NCBI GenBank assembly: GCA_024698145.1
Contig: JAILRO010000012.1
Location: forward strand, 1-64,000
Length of the DNA stretch: 64,000 nucleotides
Direction: 5' to 3'
DNA from: Lachnospiraceae bacterium
GTDB taxonomy: Bacteria > Bacillota > Clostridia > Lachnospirales > Lachnospiraceae
The notes under the pieces: generated by a model
Seen by the model: only the letters and a program-made list of their open reading frames with translations
The model's database searches: none
Told to the model about the DNA's origin: nothing
Part shown: positions 55,134-63,511 of the stretch, one piece after another
Numbering within the stretch: position 1 is the stretch's first letter
How the letters are laid out: each line of letters opens with the position of its first letter
Translations under genes and position numbers: made by a program

Positions 55134-55820
55134 TTGGGAGGACTATCAGCAAGACTGATGGAAGAGTTGAATTGCGAAACGGTTTTCACAATCCCAATCC
55201 TTGGCGGAATAGACGTATATGAATCTGTTGTTGTAACGTGGATTATTTCCGCAGTACTGATATTGATATCTATATTCTTTACAAGGAATCTAAAGGTTCA
55301 CAATATCAGCAAACGACAAGCAATAGCAGAACTTATAGTTACCAAGCTTATGGGAATGGTTGAAAATATGATAGGTGAGGAAGGCAAAGCTTTTGTTCCA
55401 TATTTATCAACGATTCTTCTGTATATTGGTTTCGCTAACATATTCGGATTGTTTGGTTTTAAACCACCAACAAAAGATCTGAATGTGACAATAGCGTTAG
55501 CACTCATGAGTATTATACTTGTTGAGGCAGCTGGTCTTTACTATCTCGGAATTAAGAGATGGTTACACAAGTTTATAGAACCGGTTGCGATTATGGCACC
55601 GTTTAATATTCTTGATATAGTAACAAGACCAATGTCACTTTGTATGCGACTTTTTGGTAACGTACTTGGTGCATTCGTAATCATGGAGTTACTTAAGATA
55701 GCAGTTCCGGTCATCGTACCGGCGGTGTTCTCTTGCTACTTCGATTTATTTGATGGACTTTTACAGGCGTACGTATTCGTATTCCTGACCTCGTTATATA
55801 TTAGCGAAGCCATAGAGTGA
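55134..55820 (+). CDS. atpB: ATP synthase Fo subunit a
   Basis: About 228 residues with five to six membrane helices. Start TTG 55134 follows AAAGGAG (55119-55125); no better start exists. The proton-path Arg lies in 'SLCMRLFGNVLGAFVIMELL' (about residue 180), and 'FANIFGLFGFKPPTKDLNVT' is the usual mid-protein motif. Subunit a forms the ion half-channels beside the c-ring. It is the first gene of the operon; atpI is not present upstream. A 213-bp gap with element B separates it from atpE. Confidence 0.95.
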   Translation: MGGLSARLMEELNCETVFTIPILGGIDVYESVVVTWIISAVLILISIFFTRNLKVHNISKRQAIAELIVTKLMGMVENMIGEEGKAFVPYLSTILLYIGFANIFGLFGFKPPTKDLNVTIALALMSIILVEAAGLYYLGIKRWLHKFIEPVAIMAPFNILDIVTRPMSLCMRLFGNVLGAFVIMELLKIAVPVIVPAVFSCYFDLFDGLLQAYVFVFLTSLYISEAIE

Positions 55821-55865
55821 CATGTGATAATGAAAGATACTTTTTTATTATTATTAAATTTACCG

Positions 55866-56005
55866 TTGACACATATTGTGTTGGTTCCATAAGTAGGTGC
55901 TTATAAGCCGCCGGCACTTAACGAGCATGAAATGCGAGTTTAGTACCGCTGCGAGCGCATAGCAGCGAGAGCGTGCCTACGATGGAACAATACAATATGT
56001 GTCAA
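55866..56005 (+). repeat. Structured intergenic element, copy B (candidate RNA element)
   Basis: This sits between atpB and atpE. Outer stem: TTGACACATATTGT... (55866 on) pairs with ...ACAATATGTGTCAA (to 56005), with inner TTCCAT/ATGGAA. Next stem GTAGGTGC/GTGCCTAC; hairpin GCAT-GAA-ATGC flanked by tandem G-A pairs; hairpin CGCTGC/GCAGCG. The core is ~85% the same as copy A while the outer ~18 bp of the closing stem is unrelated in sequence and still complementary. Paired changes seen: GCAT/ATGC vs ACAT/ATGT and T-A vs C-G in the second stem. The element ends 15 bases before the atpE SD. Confidence 0.75.
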
Positions 56006-56033
56006 ATGAATAACAAAAAAAGGAGAATGAATT

Positions 56034-56255
56034 ATGAGTTTATTAGCAGTTGGAGCAGGAATCGCAGTAGTTGGTGCACTTGGTGCAGGTATTGGTATAG
56101 GTATAGCAACCGGTAAGGCAACAGAAGCCGTTGCAAGACAGCCGGAAGCTTCAGGAGATATTCGTACAACACTTATTCTTGGTTGTGCTCTTGCAGAGGC
56201 AACAGCTATTTATTGTTTCGTTATTGCGTTGATGATTATTATCATGTTGCAGTAA
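56034..56255 (+). CDS. atpE: ATP synthase Fo subunit c
   Basis: A 73-residue hairpin of two membrane helices joined by the polar loop 'ARQPEASGDI', which contacts gamma/epsilon. The ion-binding Glu is in 'ALAEATAIYCF' (helix 2). The helix-1 position that is Gln in Na+-binding c subunits is Ile here ('GAGIGIGIATGKA') and the Ser after the Glu is Ala, so H+ rather than Na+ coupling is predicted. Strong SD AAAAAGGAG before ATG 56034. Subunit c is needed in 9-15 copies per complex. Confidence 0.95.
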   Translation: MSLLAVGAGIAVVGALGAGIGIGIATGKATEAVARQPEASGDIRTTLILGCALAEATAIYCFVIALMIIIMLQ

Positions 56256-56287
56256 TCAGGAGATAGAAGGAAGGACAGGTTGACGAT

Positions 56288-56776
56288 ATGCTGAAAATAG
56301 ATGCATTTAATATAATTGAGATTATAGTTAATCTTCTTGTACTTTTCGTGGCAGTCAAATTACTCTTTTTCAAGCCTATTCTTGCAATTATTGCAAAACG
56401 TCAGGAAGAGGCTGAAACACAGTTTGCTGAAGCTGATAAGAAGAAAGAAGAGGCTGAAGAACTTAAGAGCCAGTATGATACATGCCTTGCAGGTATAGAA
56501 GAAGAGAAGAAGCGTCAGGTCGCAGCTGTTAGAAAAGAGGCAGAGGAAAAAGGCCATAAGATTATAAGTGACGCCAGAGATGAAGCATTTAAGGTACAGG
56601 AGAAAATTGTTGCCGAAGCAAATGCTGAGAAGGACAAAATTATCAAGAGTGCTGAGAAGGAAATTGCAGATATGGTTATGAATGCGACAACAAAGATTGT
56701 TGGAAGCAAGGCCGGTGCAGATCTTGACGCATCTTTATATGATGATTTTTTGGGTAAAGCAGGTGAGGTTAAGTGA
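56288..56776 (+). CDS. atpF: ATP synthase Fo subunit b
   Basis: 162 residues: one N-terminal membrane helix (about 10-30, 'IIEIIVNLLVLFVAVKLLFF') and a long charged coiled coil, ending in 'IVGSKAGADLDASLYDDFLG', the tip that binds delta in normal synthases. It forms the peripheral stalk as a dimer. Its stop (TGA) lies within the alpha-fusion start GTGAGTATG, so the two are coupled. No delta gene follows as it would in most operons. Confidence 0.95.
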   Translation: MLKIDAFNIIEIIVNLLVLFVAVKLLFFKPILAIIAKRQEEAETQFAEADKKKEEAEELKSQYDTCLAGIEEEKKRQVAAVRKEAEEKGHKIISDARDEAFKVQEKIVAEANAEKDKIIKSAEKEIADMVMNATTKIVGSKAGADLDASLYDDFLGKAGEVK

Positions 56777-58518
56777 GTATGGAGGCAGAACTTCGTTATG
56801 TGACCGCGCCTGACGAGAAGCAACTTTCGGGAATTAAGGACTTTTTGAAAAAGGAACTTAATCAGGACGAGGTTAAAATCAATTTAATAGAGGATGCCTC
56901 ACTTAAAAGTGGATTTATTCTTCGTATTGGAACGAAAGAGTATGACTGGAGTGAAAAGGGACGAATTAATCAGCTTAAGAACCGCATCAGTGATGTTGTG
57001 ACGAAGACGGCACAATCCGACCAGGCGGAGAATATCGTCTCTATTCTTCGTGCAAGCATTGATGAGTTTGAACTTGAGGCAAAGACAAGAGAGATAGGTA
57101 TCGTTACATTTGTTGGTGACGGTATTGTAACGGTAGAAGGAATCAATCACTCGTGCTACGGTGAGATTGTTATTTTTGATTGTGGCGTCAAAGGAATGGT
57201 ACAGGATGTTCGTCGTGACGAGATTGGTATTATTCTTTTCGGTCGTGATACAGAAATCTTTGAAGGCAGTCATGTTGTCCGTACAGGCAAAATGGCAGGA
57301 ACACCGGTTGGTGATGCTTTCCTGGGTCGTATTATAGATGCTCTTGGCGCACCGATTGATGGTGCCGGAGAGATTGAGGCAGACGGTTACAGACCGATAG
57401 AGAATCCGGCTCCCGGTATTGTTGACAGACTTTCTGTTGCAGTTCCTATGGAAACAGGTATATTATCGATAGACTCAATGTTCCCGATAGGACGTGGACA
57501 GCGTGAGCTTATTATCGGTGACCGCCAGACAGGTAAGACTTCAATTGCTATGGATACCATTTTGAATCAGAAGGGCAAAGATGTCATATGTATATATGTT
57601 GCAATTGGTCAGAAGGCATCTACGGTTGCAAAGCTTGTTAACACATTTAAGAAGAATAATGCAATGGATTATACTGTTGTTGTTGCGGCTACGGCATCAG
57701 ATCCGGCACCGCTTCAATATATTGCACCTTATTCAGGTACGGCTCTTGCAGAGTATTTCATGTATCAGGGTAAGGATGTTCTTATTGTTTATGATGATCT
57801 TAGTAAGCATGCGGTTGCATATCGTGCAATCTCATTGTTGCTTGAGAGATCGCCGGGACGTGAGGCATATCCGGGTGATGTATTCTATCTTCACTCAAGA
57901 CTTCTTGAGAGATCTTCGAGACTTACACCGGAAGCAGGCGGCGGTTCGATTACCGCACTTCCTATCATTGAGACACAGGCGGGCGATGTATCCGCTTATA
58001 TTCCGACTAACGTAATTTCCATTACAGACGGTCAGATATATCTTGAGAGTGAGCTTTTCAATGCAGGTCAGCGTCCTGCGGTAAATGTTGGTCTTTCCGT
58101 ATCCCGTGTTGGTGGTGCTGCACAGACTAAGGCTATGAAGAAGGCTGCGGGAAGTGTGCGTATCGATCTTGCACAGTATCGAGAGATGGAAGTATTTACA
58201 CAGTTTTCATCTGATCTTGATGAGAATACGAAAAAACAGCTTGCTCACGGACGTGCGCTTATGGAATTACTTAAGCAGCCGCTTGGTAATCCGTTCTCTA
58301 TGGCAGAGCAGGTAATCACACTTACTGCTGCTAATGCGCATATTTTCTCTGATGTTCCTATTACGGAGATTAAGAAGTTCCGTATAGATTTGCTTGAGTA
58401 TATGGCAAGTGAGCATCCGGATATTTATAGTGAGTTAGAGTTCTCAAAAGATTTGACAGATGATACAAAAGAATCAATAGTTAAGGCGTGTGAGGAGTTT
58501 AAGAAAGCACGCTCATAA
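56773..58518 (+). CDS. atpA: ATP synthase F1: delta C-terminal domain fused to subunit alpha
   Basis: The 581-residue protein is ~80 residues longer at the N-terminus than usual alpha. Residues about 5-75 match the C-terminal domain of delta/OSCP ('LSGIKDFLKKELN', 'ASLKSGFILRIGTKEYD', 'EKGRINQLKNRISDVV'; compare the E. coli delta end with its 'G..IR.GD..ID.S..GRL..L'). Residues ~81-102 align with the alpha N-terminal helix, and a full alpha follows: P-loop 'GDRQTGKT' (249-256), 'YDDLSKHAVAYRAISLLLER', 'VSRVGGAAQTKAM'. The start is GTG 56773 or ATG 56779. The delta N-terminal six-helix domain is absent and no atpH is in the operon, so the fusion probably replaces delta. Confidence 0.93.
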   Translation: MSMEAELRYVTAPDEKQLSGIKDFLKKELNQDEVKINLIEDASLKSGFILRIGTKEYDWSEKGRINQLKNRISDVVTKTAQSDQAENIVSILRASIDEFELEAKTREIGIVTFVGDGIVTVEGINHSCYGEIVIFDCGVKGMVQDVRRDEIGIILFGRDTEIFEGSHVVRTGKMAGTPVGDAFLGRIIDALGAPIDGAGEIEADGYRPIENPAPGIVDRLSVAVPMETGILSIDSMFPIGRGQRELIIGDRQTGKTSIAMDTILNQKGKDVICIYVAIGQKASTVAKLVNTFKKNNAMDYTVVVAATASDPAPLQYIAPYSGTALAEYFMYQGKDVLIVYDDLSKHAVAYRAISLLLERSPGREAYPGDVFYLHSRLLERSSRLTPEAGGGSITALPIIETQAGDVSAYIPTNVISITDGQIYLESELFNAGQRPAVNVGLSVSRVGGAAQTKAMKKAAGSVRIDLAQYREMEVFTQFSSDLDENTKKQLAHGRALMELLKQPLGNPFSMAEQVITLTAANAHIFSDVPITEIKKFRIDLLEYMASEHPDIYSELEFSKDLTDDTKESIVKACEEFKKARS

Positions 58519-58532
58519 GGAGGTTTTGACGC

Positions 58533-59489
58533 ATGGCTAATGCGAAGGAAATTTCCAACAGAATAAAGAGTATTAAGGATACCATGAAGATTACGAAAGC
58601 AATGTACATGATGTCCTCTATGAAAATGAGAAAAGCCAGATTGCAGCTTGAAAACACAGAGCCTTATTTCTACGGGATTCAGCAAAATATTTCAGAGATT
58701 TTGCTGCATTTTCCGAGCATTGAGCATTTGTTCTTTGATAACCGTGCTCAAGATCAGAGAGAGTGGGTTAAGAGAAAGGCTGTTATAGTTGTTACTGCCG
58801 ATAAAGGAATGGCAGGTGCTTATAACCAGAGTGTTATAAGAGAGGCAACAGAGTTTTTGAAGCAATGCGAAGATTATAAGTTGTATGTGATCGGTGAGGT
58901 TGGAAGAAGATATTTTTCCGCCAGAGGATATAATATTCAGGAAGGATTTAACTATTCGGTAACCAATCCTTCAATTCACCGTGCAAGGGTTATAACAGAA
59001 CTTATGGTTGAAATGTATAAGCGTGACCAGATAGATAGTGTTCACATTATATATACCAAGATGGTCAACAGTATGAAATCAGAGGTTGATATTCATCAGG
59101 TGCTTCCGCTTAAGACGAAGGATTTTGTTAAGCAGGAGTTGGCGGAAAGAACAGGAGACGGAGCTTTTGATGACAGCGATTATGTTGTTGATCCTTCACC
59201 GGAAAAAGTCGTAGAGAATCTGGCATACAACTATGTGACGGGTATTCTTTACGGTGTTTTGGTAGAGTCTTATGCAAGTGAAGAGAACTCGCGAATGATG
59301 GCGATGCAGGCAGCAACCGATAATGCGGAGGCAATGCTTCATGACCTGTCGATAGAGTTTAACAGAGTAAGACAGGCGGCAATTACTCAAGAGATAACCG
59401 AGGTTATCGGTGGTGCGAAGGCTCTTAAGAAAAAGAAAGAAAAAGCAAAAGCGGCAAGGAAAGCGTTAGCGGCTAAGGCAGAAGCGTAG
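58533..59489 (+). CDS. atpG: ATP synthase F1 subunit gamma, with Lys/Ala-rich C-terminal tail
   Basis: 318 residues. N-terminal 'KEISNRIKSIKDTMKITKAM' and C-terminal 'FNRVRQAAITQEITEVIGGA' are standard. The normal gamma ends right after this motif, inside the alpha3beta3 cavity, but here a further ~20 residues follow, almost only Lys, Ala, Arg and Glu ('KKKKEKAKAARKALAAKAEA'). SD AAGGAGGT before ATG 58533. It is the rotor shaft of the complex. The tail could reach the top of F1, where the delta-like domains sit. Confidence 0.93.
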   Translation: MANAKEISNRIKSIKDTMKITKAMYMMSSMKMRKARLQLENTEPYFYGIQQNISEILLHFPSIEHLFFDNRAQDQREWVKRKAVIVVTADKGMAGAYNQSVIREATEFLKQCEDYKLYVIGEVGRRYFSARGYNIQEGFNYSVTNPSIHRARVITELMVEMYKRDQIDSVHIIYTKMVNSMKSEVDIHQVLPLKTKDFVKQELAERTGDGAFDDSDYVVDPSPEKVVENLAYNYVTGILYGVLVESYASEENSRMMAMQAATDNAEAMLHDLSIEFNRVRQAAITQEITEVIGGAKALKKKKEKAKAARKALAAKAEA

Positions 59490-60911
<1,422 letters not shown>

Positions 60912-60937
60912 GTTTATCCGAAGGAAAGGTAACCGGT

Positions 60938-61354
60938 ATGAATACATTTACTCTTAAAATAATTGCATGTGACCGTATATTTTATGATGGCGAGTGCGAG
61001 ACACTTGTTTTTCCCGGTGCTGACGGCAAGATGGGAATTATGGCCAATCATGAAAGTATGACAACGGCGGTTGAAATAGGTGAGATTAAGTTTCGTACAC
61101 CTGATGGAGAGGAGCATGTTGCTATCACCTCTGACGGAATCCTTAAGGTGGATAATAATCAGGTGGATATGCTGGTGTATTCCTGTGAAAAACCGGAGGA
61201 GATTGATGAGTTCCGTGCCAAAGAGGCTAAGGAACGTGCTATGGAGCAGCTCGCAGAAAAGCAGAGCGTTATGGAGTACCATATTTCGAGGGCTTCTCTT
61301 GCCAGAGCTATGGCGCGTCTTTCGGGAAGAGACAAATACATGGGTGGCAGGTAA
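60938..61354 (+). CDS. atpC: ATP synthase F1 subunit epsilon
   Basis: 138 residues: an N-terminal beta-sandwich ('FTLKIIACDRIFYDGECETL', 'GADGKMGIMANHESMTTAVE') and a C-terminal two-helix part ('ERAMEQLAEKQSVMEYHISR', 'LARAMARLSG'), which is the regulatory helix in bacterial epsilon. Good SD GAAAGG before ATG 60938. It ends three bases before a GH25 gene. Confidence 0.95.
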   Translation: MNTFTLKIIACDRIFYDGECETLVFPGADGKMGIMANHESMTTAVEIGEIKFRTPDGEEHVAITSDGILKVDNNQVDMLVYSCEKPEEIDEFRAKEAKERAMEQLAEKQSVMEYHISRASLARAMARLSGRDKYMGGR

Positions 61355-61357
61355 TAT

Positions 61358-62542
61358 ATGAGCAAAAATACAAAAACACTGGTTTTTTATCTGGTTGGAA
61401 TCTTTATAATGATTGCACTATTGATATTTATTATCTTTGGTGTCAAATCAGTTCTTAATGAGAACGCCAAGAATGATGATGTAGCAATGGCTTCTGAAGA
61501 ACCTTCGACAGAGACTACAACTTTTGAAAAGACAACCGAAGCAATAACAACAGAGATGACAACCGAAGAAGTGACAGAAGAAATGACTACGGAAGAAGTT
61601 GAGGAACTGCCACTTATAGAACTTGGTGTTGCGGATGATGTGACACCACCTGTATTTCTGGGGTGTCCGGAAACAATTGAGCTTAAGGTGGATCAGGCGT
61701 TTGTTGCTGATGCATATGTAAGTTTTGCAGATGACATAGACAGAAATCCCGTACTTACAACAGAAGGAACGGTAGATTATACGGTGCCGGGTAATTATCC
61801 GATAAAACTTACACTTACAGATGAGGCGGGACATTCTACTGTCAAAGATGTAACGGTTAAGGTTGTTGAGGAATATACAGCGTATAATCCGACGGAGAAA
61901 CCAAAGGAGGATTTTTCAACCTTTGCATCAGTTTATAAGAATGACAACACAACTCTTGGAATCGATGTTTCGAGGTGGCAGGAGGATGTCGACTTTAACC
62001 TTGTCAAACAGGCAGGCTGCGATTTTGTAATAATACGTATCGGTGGCTTTGATGAAGGAAGTACATATACTGACAGGTATTTTAAGGATAATATTGCCAA
62101 TGCCAAAGCAGCGGGACTTAAGGTGGGCATTTACTGGCACGCAGAGGAGAGTAACGTAGATCAGGTCAGAGAAAATGTTCGTTATATGTTGGATATTCTT
62201 GGTGGAGAATCACTTGATTTCCCGATTGCCTATGACTGGGAAGATTTCTCTCATTTTCAGGATTATCATATGAGCATTAACGATCTTAATAATTGTCTTG
62301 AGGTGTTCTACGGTGAGGTTAAGAAGTACGGTTATGATGCCTGCATATACGGAAGCAAGAACTACCTTGACAGTGTATGGAAGAACATGGGCGAACATCC
62401 GGTATGGCTTGCCAATTACGTTGACAATACAACATATTCCGGTCAGTATTATATGTGGCAGCAGTCCAATACAGGTAGAATCCCCGGTGTTAACGGTGAT
62501 GTGGATTTAAATATTCTATATAATGACAGATATGTAAGATAA
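61358..62542 (+). CDS. GH25 lysozyme with membrane anchor and DUF5011/Ig-like domain
   Basis: 394 residues: N-terminal membrane helix (about 8-30), Thr/Glu-rich spacer (about 45-85, 'ETTTFEKTTEAITTEMTTEE'), a beta-sandwich resembling DUF5011 ('DVTPPVFLGCPETIELKVDQ', 'NYPIKLTLTDEAGHSTV'), and a GH25 muramidase (about 190-394) with 'LGIDVSRWQEDVDF', 'RIGGFDEGSTYTDRYF', catalytic Asp/Glu in 'PIAYDWEDFSHF', and 'MWQQSNTGRIPGVNGDVDLN'. It cuts peptidoglycan at the cell surface. The start is three bases after the atpC stop with no own promoter seen, so it is probably transcribed with the ATP synthase. Confidence 0.9.
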   Translation: MSKNTKTLVFYLVGIFIMIALLIFIIFGVKSVLNENAKNDDVAMASEEPSTETTTFEKTTEAITTEMTTEEVTEEMTTEEVEELPLIELGVADDVTPPVFLGCPETIELKVDQAFVADAYVSFADDIDRNPVLTTEGTVDYTVPGNYPIKLTLTDEAGHSTVKDVTVKVVEEYTAYNPTEKPKEDFSTFASVYKNDNTTLGIDVSRWQEDVDFNLVKQAGCDFVIIRIGGFDEGSTYTDRYFKDNIANAKAAGLKVGIYWHAEESNVDQVRENVRYMLDILGGESLDFPIAYDWEDFSHFQDYHMSINDLNNCLEVFYGEVKKYGYDACIYGSKNYLDSVWKNMGEHPVWLANYVDNTTYSGQYYMWQQSNTGRIPGVNGDVDLNILYNDRYVR

Positions 62543-62581
62543 AAAAGCATGTTATAAGGTTTGCCCTATAACATGCTTTTT
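62542..62581. terminator. Bidirectional Rho-independent terminator after the ATP synthase/GH25 operon
   Basis: A 15-bp stem AAAAAGCATGTTATA/TATAACATGCTTTTT with a 10-base loop, giving U tracts on both strands. It lies between convergent genes at 61358 (+) and 62583 (-). Confidence 0.93.
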
Positions 62582-62582
62582 A

Positions 62583-63110
62583 TTATCTTAATGAGAGTTT
62601 TCTTGCGTTTCTTACAACAGAACCGTTGCGGTCACTAACTGTTGTAGATGTTACGGGATATTCTTCGATGGAAGTTTCTGTTTTTCTGTAGATTCTTCCG
62701 GAGTTTGCGTCTACAAAAAACTCACCAAACTCTTCACCATCAGCATTTTTGCTTGTGTCATAAAGATAGAAGTGGTACCCCATAGAACCTTCCTGATAAT
62801 CGTTTAGCTTTTTATCTTCGTTTCGAAGCTCAAACTTGGCATCGGAATGGTACGCACCCATTGTATCAAGAAAATAATCATGAGCATCGGCATAGTTATC
62901 AAAGCCACCATCACCGAGCAAATCATCTGTAGCATTTCTTGCACCTTCTGCAATATCATTTGTAGCGTCAGATAAATCCTCTGAAAAATCGTTTTTGTCA
63001 GTGTTGTTGCTCCCGCTTGTAGAGGCTGTTGTTTTGTTACACGCACAAAAAAAGCAAGTCATCAAAACAAGCATAGAGCATACAGTTAAATAATGTGTAA
63101 TCTTTCTCAT
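62583..63110 (-). CDS. Lipoprotein of unknown function
   Basis: 175 residues. Signal sequence 'HYLTVCSMLVLMTCFF' ends in the lipobox FCAC with Cys at about 24, followed by a Ser/Asn/Thr-rich spacer. The mature part ends in a small alpha/beta domain ('GSMGYHFYLYDTSK', 'FGEFFVDANSGRIYRKTETS'), similar to small extracytoplasmic proteins with a PepSY-like strand pattern ('FFVDANSGRIYR'), only a tentative match. SD AAAAGGAG is upstream on the - strand. Expression ends at the terminator 62542-62581. Confidence 0.8.
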   Translation of the reverse strand: MRKITHYLTVCSMLVLMTCFFCACNKTTASTSGSNNTDKNDFSEDLSDATNDIAEGARNATDDLLGDGGFDNYADAHDYFLDTMGAYHSDAKFELRNEDKKLNDYQEGSMGYHFYLYDTSKNADGEEFGEFFVDANSGRIYRKTETSIEEYPVTSTTVSDRNGSVVRNARKLSLR

Positions 63111-63162
63111 AACAAGTCTCCTTTTTGTTTTTTCTGTAGTAGTATGCTACGTGTTTCTTTTT

Positions 63163-63351
63163 TTATTCATTAATATTTTCTAAAACTTCTTTTGATTCTG
63201 TTGTTGATGACGAAACATTGTTTGACTGAGTGACTACAGTTTCTTTCTTTGGGTTTGACATATTTTTAATTCCAAAAAGAAAGACAATGAGAAGTATTGC
63301 AAGAGTTATATATTTCATGTGGTTTGCGGTGAGTGTCAAATCTTTGAGCAT
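63163..63351 (-). CDS. Small single-helix membrane protein
   Basis: 62 residues from ATG 63351. A membrane helix (about 13-28, 'YITLAILLIVFLFGI') is followed by a polar Ser/Thr/Asn/Glu-rich tail of about 33 residues. SD (AGGTAA) is weak; an internal Met (MKY) has none. No known family. It is followed at 52 bases by the lipoprotein gene on the same strand and may be co-transcribed. No function can be inferred. Confidence 0.5.
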   Translation of the reverse strand: MLKDLTLTANHMKYITLAILLIVFLFGIKNMSNPKKETVVTQSNNVSSSTTESKEVLENINE

Positions 63352-63437
63352 AATTTACCTATATATTTTTTGTAAAATATATGTTTGATAACTGCTTTGC
63401 TAGAACCTTTATTTAACAAAGCAAATTGCAATTAGAG

Positions 63438-63465
63438 TTGCGTTGTGATATATTTTTTGTAGAAT
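63438..63465 (+). promoter_or_regulatory. Sigma-A type promoter for the right-end gene
   Basis: TTGCGT (63438-63443), 16-bp spacer, TAGAAT (63460-63465), 47 bp before ATG 63512 with SD AAGGAG (63499-63504). The 160-bp gap (63352-63511) is the divergent promoter region for this gene and the small - strand gene; no other structure was seen. Confidence 0.5.
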
Positions 63466-63511
63466 AATTTATGTGGTATGCAAAGGATATTTGCGTGTAA
63501 GGAGCAGTTTT

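Noticed and set aside
55866-56005. Elements A and B as simple transcription terminators
   Set aside because: No U-run after the stems, both lie inside operons, and the conserved multi-hairpin core is far more complex than a terminator.
56773-56850. Extra N-terminus of alpha as a mis-called start
   Set aside because: The extension matches the delta C-terminal domain residue by residue and starts at an overlapping GTGA/ATG right after atpF, so it is a real fusion.
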